NCBI GenBank assembly: GCA_012295275.1
Contig: CM022679.1
Location: forward strand, 9,528,169-9,574,668
DNA: 46,500 bases
Reading direction: 5' to 3'
Source of the DNA: Chrysomallon squamiferum
Lineage: Eukaryota > Mollusca > Gastropoda > Neomphalida > Peltospiridae
The position numbers were made by a program, and so were the translations under genes. Of the stretch, positions 1-32,944 are shown in pieces (positions within the stretch are counted from its first letter, which is position 1; each line of letters begins with the position of its first letter). The notes under the pieces were generated by a model. It did no database searches. It saw nothing but the letters and a program-made list of their open reading frames with translations, and was not told where the DNA came from.

Positions 1-206
1 TCAAATTAGTTATTAACATTAATTACGTTGTGTAATGTGTGCTGTGTGCATTCAACTGGTAAAAATAATTTATTAGAAAATGATAACTTTTGATGTTATC
101 TGTAAAATTTTGAGCAAAATTGACCACAAATCTGTCTCCCATTAATCAAAGAGTTCCCACTCATACCTCCATGATGCTAATTTCCGTTTAATGTCTAAAG
201 CATTAC

Positions 207-23366
<23,160 letters not shown>

Positions 23367-24346
23367 GTTATTTCACAGAATTCTTTTAAGTCAGTCTTCT
23401 CTTCTGAAACAGATGCAACAAGAATATATTAATATTTCAGGTTTATTATTTTTTTCCCATGAGACAAAATCTAACAAAATACCTGAAAGTAGAGAACTTT
23501 TATTTTCCTATTATGTTCATTGTTATTTTTATATATCCTCCTCTCTTCATATCTATTCATACAGACATTTTAATATGGAGACAAAATGTTTTTACTATAT
23601 GTACACAGGTATGAACAGACATATAATAGACAATGTATGTAATTAACAATACCACATATATACACATTTATATTGGCTTTTTATTAATTCAAAATATGTA
23701 TTTTATTTATTTATTCAGTTTTAATGTACTAAAAAATGTGTATGTATTAAATGCCAATCTTCCTAACATATCTGGTTTAACTATTAATTAACTGGAAAAA
23801 TGTTTTTTAACAAGATTTGATTTTCTTACCCTGAACAAATTTTCAGGCTCTTAATTAAATTGTACCTGTAACTGAAAATATTCCTATAATTACCTATTTA
23901 TCAAAGATATGTGTAGGTGTAAAATATATATGCAATAAAACACTGCTATTTAAACCTTTGAAAAACTTGAAGTAATTTTATCCACTTATGATAAATATCC
24001 CTATAAACAACATTGTCTATTTTCATATCTGCCACTGACATTTTGGAAAGATATGAAAAGATATTATCTACAAGAGATTAAAATAACTACTACTAACTAA
24101 ATTAATAAATCTGTGCCCAAAATGGTGACAAAAAAAAAAAACAACAAATAATAACTGGCTGTTCAGTTCAAACATTGCCATTATAAATTATGACAGCAAG
24201 TTAAAAATAGCAAAAACCCTTCATCGGTTATAATATGTACAATAAAGTTCACTTCTACGCAGTGTATTTCAGATAACAGGACAGCCAACATCTTACAATC
24301 TATTTTTGACAGGCATTCAGTTACTTCACATCTAGGATGGAGAGAA
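23367..24346. other. divergent intergenic region between ZGRF1 and the GPCR
   Basis: About 980 bp separate the two start codons. The region holds the left direct repeat and AT-rich sequence. It may contain both promoters, although untranslated exons could place the real transcription starts elsewhere. No CpG-rich stretch or clear core promoter element stands out. The GPCR side has no strong acceptor immediately before its ATG, which supports a contiguous 5' UTR. Confidence 0.5.
23896..24064 (+). repeat. left copy of a 170-bp direct repeat flanking the GPCR gene
   Basis: This 169-base segment begins ATTTATCAAAGATATGTGTA and ends GGAAAGATATGAAAAGATAT. It is nearly identical to 26657-26828 in the same orientation. 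Differences are a few substitutions and an A-rich insertion-like change (CAACATTG here, A run there). It lies between the ZGRF1 start and the GPCR start, so it may be part of the GPCR upstream region. Confidence 0.93.
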
Positions 24347-25513
24347 ATGGGTAGACGACATGAATACGCCTATTCGCAGCTGACGACAGAAAAGACTGTA
24401 GTAATTGTTTTTATATCAGTACTGAACGTCTTCATGCTGATTGGGAACACAATATCAATTGTCACCATTGTCAAAACTCCCACTCTGCGGAATCAGAGCT
24501 ACTACTGGTTTGTTCTCAACCTGGCCATTGTCGACCTGCTCAATTCACTGACTGTGGTGCCAATACACACTGTCTGGGACATTCATGGAAAGTGGCCATT
24601 CGATCAGCTCTTCTGTAACATTCATATATTTTTAGACATTGCTTTCAGTGCTATAGCAGGTTACTCCACAGTTCTTGTATCATTAGACAAATTTATTGGC
24701 ATTACAAAACCATTTCTCCACCATCACAACAATACTTCAGTGGTAGCCATTGCCTCTATTGCAGCAGTTTGGGTCTTTTGGCTAACGTTTTCTGCCGTTT
24801 CTGTATTTGCTGGAATTGCAAGGGATTCTAATTTAGATAGAAACCTAACTTTCATTTTGGATCCTTGCAATTTTATAATGACTGACACATATGCAATTTC
24901 CAGTGCTGTCGTTTCATTTTTCATTCCACTGATTATCATAGTGTTCACAAGTGTCCAAATTATATGTATTGCAAGAAGACACATTTGTCGAATAGCTGCA
25001 AGCAAACTTCCTTCAAGTTATGTCGACACTTCTTCAGGAATTGACAGAATAAACCCTCAGAAAGGAACAGACGAGAGTCCTCTAAGCATGATGTCTACGA
25101 GCAAAATGCAACAGATAGCAACAACATCACAAATGGAAGGCAATCAGACATCAGTAACAACAGAAATCAATTCTACAAAAAGACCTTCGAAAGGTTTTAA
25201 ACCGGTGAGAAGATCTTTTCAAGTGTGTCGTGCTTTTGGAACTGTTATGATTGTGACAATTTTCTTCATCATCATGTTTGCGCCTTACTGGTTTGCAGCA
25301 GTGATAGATGTAGGCTGCAAGTGCATTCCGCCTTCTGTGTTTGAGGACTACTTGATTGTTTTTTACTATATGCATTCTTTGGTGAATCCGTACATATACA
25401 TGGCCACAGACAGACGATATAAAGCAGCCATTGCAAAGTTGTATAAACAATACTTCAAAAATAACAAAGTTCATGTTGCAAAAAGATCCAGTTTGAGTAA
25501 AGACAAAATGTAA
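24347..25513 (+). CDS. class A GPCR, aminergic-like, intronless, 388 aa
   Basis: This is a seven-helix rhodopsin-family receptor. Visible landmarks: GN at 33-34 (TM1), NLAIVDLL with Asp63 (TM2), Cys90 paired with Cys174 (TM3-ECL2 disulphide), Asp97 at the amine-anchor position 3.32, Ser186 and Ser190 at 5.42 and 5.46, Pro194 in TM5, Pro313 in TM6, Tyr341 at 7.43 and NPYIY at 347-351. Asp3.32 with Tyr7.43 and TM5 serines points to a biogenic amine ligand, by inference. Oddities are Asp-Lys-Phe at 114-116 instead of DRY and Phe311 instead of the TM6 toggle Trp. ICL3 is about 80 residues and Ser/Thr-rich. One N-glycosylation sequon sits in ECL2 (Asn166). The start is the first in-frame ATG; an upstream ATG at 24336 closes at once. 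The subfamily is not assigned. Confidence 0.93.
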   Translation: MGRRHEYAYSQLTTEKTVVIVFISVLNVFMLIGNTISIVTIVKTPTLRNQSYYWFVLNLAIVDLLNSLTVVPIHTVWDIHGKWPFDQLFCNIHIFLDIAFSAIAGYSTVLVSLDKFIGITKPFLHHHNNTSVVAIASIAAVWVFWLTFSAVSVFAGIARDSNLDRNLTFILDPCNFIMTDTYAISSAVVSFFIPLIIIVFTSVQIICIARRHICRIAASKLPSSYVDTSSGIDRINPQKGTDESPLSMMSTSKMQQIATTSQMEGNQTSVTTEINSTKRPSKGFKPVRRSFQVCRAFGTVMIVTIFFIIMFAPYWFAAVIDVGCKCIPPSVFEDYLIVFYYMHSLVNPYIYMATDRRYKAAIAKLYKQYFKNNKVHVAKRSSLSKDKM

Positions 25514-26656
25514 CACAGATACAGTTGTTTGTTTTAAACTTATTATTTTTTGGTGTGATACATTTTGTTTGATATTTATATTATATATATATATATATAA
25601 AAAAAAATTATGTTTGTATTTAAAATTATGTACTTCTTTTTCAGGAGCCAGCTGATTTAAATCACAGCTTAAATCAAATTACTGTTTTTGTATTTATTTA
25701 AAAATGGTTTTAAAAAAATGATCTTATATATTGTTTTTTTTACTAATTTTATTTTTATTTAAGGAACACTTCGTATATAAAACCAGTGGATTCCAAAACA
25801 GTTATGTATGTAAGTGTAAGTGTAAAATGTATTTAACATTTTCAAACACCACTTTTTAATATTGACTGATTTAACTAACTTAAAAAATAAAAAATAAAAA
25901 TAAATGTTAAACATCACTAAATTAAAACAGTGACTTCCTCTTAAAATGTGGGCTGGTAATCATACTCAGGTTTCATATTTATCTTCAAATTTAAGAACTA
26001 TTTTGTGGAATATTTTGATGTTTTATATTCCAATGAGAATGACATTTTAACCTTAGTAAAATTTCTATATTTATATATATAGTTGTAAGAGTTTGAGACT
26101 GTATATCCTGATGATTTCCTCCGAGTGGACAAACACTTATGAAACTGAGCAGTTTTTCCATTGTCTAAACATTTTGAATATAGTTATCTTCATTATCTTT
26201 CACTGAGTATGAACTATTTTGTCTGGAGATAAATAAAGAACATATGACTATTGACTATGAATAGAAAATAATATTTGAAGCATTTATATCATATTTAATG
26301 GACAAACATATTTAAACTGTTGTTGAATCTTACAACAAACATAAAAAATTAATTTAGAGCAACATAATTATTTTAATTACCTTCAAGGAAATTACAAAAT
26401 CAAATTGTTCATTTAGTTCAACAATTCTCAACCTAGACATTAGAAAAGCTAAAAACATGACCTAACAAAATCAAAATCTCTCAAAATAATTTTTTATTCT
26501 CTCTAACTTTTTTCTTTTCCTTATCAGTGACTTTAAAAAAACATTTTGTAAGAATGATTAATAATCAACTTTACTATTTTCCTAACTAATGAGTCAGTAC
26601 ATAAACATTTCAACAATAATTAGAGAAACAGAACTTTTGAGGGTAGACAAATACTA

Positions 26657-26828
26657 ATTTATCAAAGATATGTGTAGGTGTAAAATATATATGCAATAAA
26701 ACACTGCTATTTAAACCTTTGAAAAACTTGAAATAATTTTATCCACTTATGATAAATATCCCTATAAAAAAAAAAACTGTCTATTTTCATATCTGCCATT
26801 GACAGTTTGGAAAGATATGAAAAGATAT
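26657..26828 (+). repeat. right copy of the 170-bp direct repeat flanking the GPCR gene
   Basis: This is the downstream copy, offset by 2761 bases from the left copy. Identity appears to be about 90-95 percent by eye. An 11-base A run replaces a mixed segment in the middle. The repeat ends abruptly on both sides with no shared sequence outside it. It contains no coding potential. Confidence 0.93.
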
Positions 26829-27294
26829 CTGTACACTTGGACAATCAAGGGAAATAAAACAACATATTATTTTTACAAAAATATAATTTTAAAAAATAAT
26901 AAGAAAAGAAGACAGAAAGAAAAGAAAGAAATGATAAAAATATATAAATAAAATAAAAACATTAAAATAATAATAATAATTAATAACAGATTTCTTGTCT
27001 TCCTTTCTTTCTTCTTTCTTTTTTATTATTGTTATTTTTATTAATTACTGTTATTATTTTAAATAAATTTAAATATGTGTACTATACACTTTATTATGTT
27101 GTGGTATACTAAGTAAATAATATAATATATATGATATTCTTTAGGGAAATTTAAAAGTACAAAAATACATTACATGAAGCATTGAAAATATTTAATCCAG
27201 ATATATTGCCACATTTGCATCTCTTTTGTTTTGCTGATAAAGGTACATGTATGTATGTATGCACATTTCATAAATATCGGATTCAGTATTAATT

Positions 27295-27366
27295 ATTTAT
27301 TTATTTATTTTTATTTTTATTTTTATTTTTATTTTTATTTTTATTTTTATTTTTATTTTTATTATT
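27295..27366. repeat. ATTTTT hexanucleotide microsatellite
   Basis: About ten units of ATTTTT preceded by ATTT units, in the spacer about 450 bases before the signal-peptide exon of the next gene. Confidence 0.93.
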
Positions 27367-27807
27367 TTACTGTTACTGTATATTTAACAAAACTGTTAAT
27401 AACATAATGATACTTATAATGAAAACAAAAGCTATTTGTGCAGTGTCTTAATCAGAAATGGTGATTTCCATAACTCAAAACTTGTTTCCAGTTATCCATG
27501 TTGGACTGTAATCAAACCAAAACAAAATAAAAGATTGAGTTCCTAATCTTCTGCCTCCTTTTCTTTTTATATTAAACAAAACATAGCCGTTTAAAAAATT
27601 TAAATTTGTGAATTAAATCGTTGATTTAAAGCATTCCATAACTGTACTTACAAGTATACAAATCTCCCGCCATTCATTTTTGTTATGAATTTAGTGCGAC
27701 CATTTCTACTCAATTAAGGGGCATAACTCTATCAAAATCAAAATGACAGCAGCTCGTTTTAACACATGGAAATAGTTTCGAAACTTCAGTGGAATAGAAA
27801 CAACACG

Positions 27808-27880
27808 ATGAAGTCTTTTATTGTTGAACAAATCTGTTATGTGCTGATCCTGTTACTGTTAATACCAAAGTGTACACAAT
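27808..27880 (+). CDS. type I membrane protein exon 1, signal peptide
   Basis: The exon encodes MKSFIVEQICYVLILLLLIP and KCTQ, then splits a Ser codon at a GTAAGT donor. It has a basic residue at position 2, a hydrophobic core and a plausible cleavage near Thr-Gln, as in a cleavable signal peptide. The exon is too short to stand out as an open frame. It is supported by its phase match to exon 2, whose open frame has no suitable ATG of its own. Confidence 0.82.
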
Positions 27881-29957
27881 GTAAGTAATATGTAACAAAA
27901 CGTACTGACCTACTATGACAAAATGTAATATATAGTAAGATACTGATAATCAAACAATTATGGTTAAATTTAGGGAGTTGCAATCGCAGTAATAGTTTTG
28001 TCCTACTTATAAACATTATTAACGAATGAAACTAGTATTTTTATTTGACCGAGCAAAATATGGTGATAAAAAAGAAATAAAATAAGGAAAAAATAAAATA
28101 ATGTAAAAGTTAAAATTTGTTGTACTGAGAATGCAGTGTCAATTATGATGATTGTTAACTAATACATCATTACATGTCCCGAAGGCACCAACATTCGTGA
28201 TATTTTCGAGAAATGTCACCTATATATTCTCATTTTTACCAAACGTTTAATTTGAAAATATAATATAGTATTTTAGTGAACTGTCAATAGAAATCAAGAA
28301 ATTAAATCAGTTTACAAACTGATTTAAATTTTTTTTTAAATTAACAAAATTTAAATGCATGCCCCTTTTCAGCGTCTCTTCATACTAACTGATAGACTTG
28401 AAATATATCATATTACAAATTAATGCATGGAATGTGGAAGTCAGTCAGTCAAGAGATACAGAAAACCTTGCCAAAAAATAGTTTCAGTAATCAAACATCA
28501 CTTGGTTAACTTTAACATGTAACAGGAAAGTAACAAAATGTATATTGGTATGTATTGAATTTGTATATAATCTGATGCTCACTTGCCTTTAGACATAAAA
28601 ACAAGTTTTATCTTATTTTTCTCATTGCCCCTCCTGCTGTTGTTTCTAAATCCTTTTGTCTGTCAACAACATAGTATTCACACATTAGATTTTTGTTTAA
28701 AACTATTTAGATAAAAATGTCAAGGGCCTTTGACTACCCAAACTTTAGAATAGTAAGGTTACAGAGAATGTGTATGTATATACATATACGTGTGTTTGTG
28801 TTTGTGTTTGTGTGTATGTGTGTGTATATTATATATATATATATATATATATCATTATTATTTTGTTTATCTTTAAAGTAGTTTTATATACATACAGATA
28901 TACTCAATATACATAAGAACATGATTGTTTTGTTGTTTTGTCAGTTTAGAGAAACATGACATTCATAATGTCTGTTATGGGTCATAGATTTTTACTGAAT
29001 ATTAATAAGAAATTTAAAAAAAACACTTAAATTCAAAGAACCCAAATGGTGTGCCACATAGTATTATTTAAGTATATAATGTTACATTTTTATTTGTTTT
29101 TTAAAAATTTGCAAATAAATAACCAAAAAGTATTAGACAGAGGGAGCATTTGTACACAGCCAAATTTAAAAGTGGAAATACTATGATGAATACACAGGAC
29201 ATTTTATCAGAGGAAATGCCATTTGTCATATATGTGTATGTGAGTGTGAGGGACTTGGCAAAACAATAATAAATAATCTAATAAAAAGTATTACTCATAA
29301 TACTGCACTTTAAATTTGTTTCTTTCTTTATTTTTATGATTTTACATGAAAGCAAAAAGAAAATTACACTTTATTATAAAGATTATATTTTATTATAAAT
29401 TTTAATAGTCAGTTTTATATTTAATGCATTTTTGGCTTGCTTATTATTGTTATTTAAAAAGTAAATATAATAATTAAATGAAAATAAAATAATAAATATG
29501 TAAATACATAATTATTAACACATATTTTTGAAATTATAGGTTTACACATTTTTTATAATTTGTTGTTTGTTATTGTGAAAAGTGTATAAAAATTTCACAT
29601 TTCTCTTGGTATATAACAATATTATTACTGCATGGTGAAAAAGAACCCCCAAACAAACAACAGTCTTTGTTTTAAGCTAACTGTAGAGCATAATGAAAAG
29701 TATTTTCCAAAAAGAAGAAAAAAAAAATGGTGTTGCTTGTTCTGTAATGGAAACCAGTTTCTTTGGCTGACTTCCGTATTTCAAGTATTATGTATTGCAT
29801 TCTTCTAATTTTAGAGGTAGCTAAAAAAACAAAAAAAACCCCCACTAAAAGTGTTAAAAAGCCCACTGTAAACATAAGATAATGCAGGAATTGCAACTGC
29901 ATTGATCCAGTCTGACAGTGGAAACTATCAGATAGCTTGAAATTTCGTTATAACACA

Positions 29958-29993
<36 letters not shown>

Positions 29994-31783
29994 TACAAAA
30001 ACTGAAAGTACATGCCTAGGTATTGTGACTTTTTAATAATAAATGCAAAATGTCTGCAAATAATTAAAAAAGAAAAGAGAAATGTAAACATACACAAATA
30101 CTAATATGAATTCATAAGAGTGAATGTGTGTGTGTGCACAATTAGCTTTGTTGAAGCATTCTATTAATTTTTCAGTATAATTTTAACCATTATCTTTAAT
30201 AATAAACAGCTAATATCAATTTTTCTTTCATTATTCTAGCATATCCTACAGATAATCTTTTGTTTGGTGCCAAGGATGAAGATTTGCACTTGGAGAATGT
30301 AAATGAAGGACTTGGACATGATGAAACAATAACTCATCAGGTACAAGTGGATCATCCCCCAGCACCTGTAAGTAATGGTGGACAAAGCTCGGAAAATGAT
30401 GGAGACCGTTATTCACTTCCACATCTTCCAAAACTTGTGCTGGAACCAAGTGATACAAAACTCGAACCAGCATTGCCTGATTCCAGTAACAGATCAGAAA
30501 ATCTTGCAGAGGTACAACTTAGCATTTCTGAAACAAACAAAGCTGAAGATAAACAGACTTATGATGGCAGTAAAGATTCCATCCATTTTCCAGCAGTTTC
30601 AGACAACACAGAAACAAATCAGGCAGCTCAAACTGGAAATGTAGATGAAAAACATTTTGTTTTACCACCACTCAGAGATGATGATGATGTCATAAAGCCA
30701 GAAAACAATGATGAATATGCAGATGTTCATCATCCTAGTAATCTACAATCTAAACCTGATCAGGAATCTGATAACGTTACTCCAGATGTTTCACAGAATC
30801 AACCACAACAACATTTTCAGGAAAGCATACCCAAATTGCCTCCAGTGCAAAATGTTGATGACACAGGATCAAATCAGGCAGCTGGAACTGGAAATGTAGA
30901 TGAAAAACATTTTGTTTTACCACCACTCAGAGATGATGATGATGTCATAAAGCCAGAAAACAACGGTGAATATGCAGATATTCATCCTAGTAATCTCCAG
31001 TCTAATCCTAATCAGGAATCTGATAAAGTTATTCCAGATGTTTCACAGAATCAACCACAACAACATCTTCAGGAAAGCATACCAAAATTGCCTCCAGTGC
31101 AAAATGTTGATTACTCCCACCTGAATGTAGCAAATAAAACAGATGTTAGGCAGAATCTTAATGAGGGAAATGTTATTAGTAATACTGGAGGTGAATATTC
31201 CATTGACAGGAAGAATGATGATGATATTCATCCAAATTATGATCATCAGATAAATAATTATGTTGGTCAAAATAATGTTAACAATAATCTAAATGATAAT
31301 AATCGTGTGAATATTAACAGTAAACTGAATTATTATGATCATCTGAATGATAATGCTCATCAGGATGATAACAGTCATCTGAATAATAATTATCATCAGA
31401 ATAATAATGATCATCTAAATAATAATGATCATCTAAATAGTAATGATGATTATAATTTGATTGAAAATAACCAACAAAATGATAATAACCAGAATGACAA
31501 CGATCACTTGAAGGACATTCAAGGTTACAACGATGCTGGAAATTTAGGACAGGATGTTGCTGATGCAAACTATGATCTGCCAGCTGTTAACAATGATGAC
31601 ACCAGCCTTGATGAGAAGATTAATAACATGGGTAATATTATTTATTTATTATTTATTTATTTTATTATTATTTGTTTTTAAATTTATTATTATTTTTTTA
31701 ATACACAAAAGGAATAATCTGTAACCAAATATAGATGTTTGGCTGCTTTTGTACTTTTCTCTGGATGATTATTTGTGTGTATT

Positions 31784-31825
<42 letters not shown>

Positions 31826-32888
31826 TATAGCTAGTATATTTTAATTTTTGATGAATTGTTTCAGTAGGTGCATAATTTACTTAGAAACTTTCTTCTAGAA
31901 AATATATGGTGAGTCTTTGGTAACACAAAGAGCCTAAAGGTGTTTGCATACTTCCAGTTATCATTTTGTTAGCTAGTCTTAGATAATAACAGAAAAATAA
32001 TACAGTTACAAAATGTCCTTCAAGGTCTCAAGGACTTGCATTAGCTCTACAGTTTTCTTCTACTGTTTTATGTTCCTTCAAATGTTTCATTAAAACTAGT
32101 TTAAAGTTTATAAGTACAAGCCTTTTTTTTTTTCATGCTAAAGGTTGAAACTTTTTTTTATATAACTAGATATATACTTTAAATGCATACCAAAATATAA
32201 TGTTGGGATTACGTTTATCAAAACTGATTTTAATTATAACTAAGATTCTAGCTTTACATTATAATGATTATTAAAATATTTTTGTTAATTTTATTTATTT
32301 ATTGTTTTATTTATTTATTTATTTATTTATTTGTTTGTTTATGTTTAATATGTATATTTACAGTTTCTGTTATTTATTTATTATTTTATTCTATTTACTA
32401 TGCTTGATTCAAAATGTGAAAGTGATGTGATAAATTAATGAAGATTAGGGAAAACAACCCACATAGATTTAAGATTTATTAAAATATATACAGTACTAGG
32501 TTACAAAAATAATTTTCTTTATTTAAATTTATTCCATTGATTATAATCTTATCATCACATAGCACAGACATTTTATGCTCTCTCACCTTGCATTATACTG
32601 TTTATAAAAAGAATACTAGTTTTTGGCAGCAAAAACTGTGTATCAGAATGCACAGAGAAGAACAGATGAAAAAATAAAACAAGGAATCAGACAAGACTTT
32701 AAAGTGTTGAACCACATTTTAAAAAATGTTTTGTAACATGTCTGTTACTGTGTATGATGTTGTTATTTAATATCAGAAACCAAATATGTGCATTGAGACT
32801 TTTAATAAGAATGAAAGTTTAGGTGGACATACTTCATATAATATTTAATCATAAGAAATATTGGTGGTTTCTTCATAGGTGGGTAGGG

Positions 32889-32944
<56 letters not shown>

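Larger units (their letters stand above)
25514..27807. other. GPCR 3' region and intergenic spacer
   Basis: AATAAA occurs at 26232-26237 and in the A/T-rich tract near 25885-25905, either of which could end the GPCR transcript. The rest is AT-rich, contains the right direct repeat, a polypurine/polypyrimidine pair near 26890-27020 and an ATTTTT microsatellite at about 27295-27366. No coding sequence is seen. Confidence 0.6.

Noticed and set aside
24724-25516. Minus-strand open frames opposite the GPCR
   Set aside because: The GPCR frame carries all family motifs; the opposite frames are shadows.
23896-26828. LTR retrotransposon bounded by the 170-bp direct repeats
   Set aside because: No gag, protease, reverse transcriptase or integrase sequence, no primer binding site and no TG...CA ends. 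The interior is a GPCR gene.
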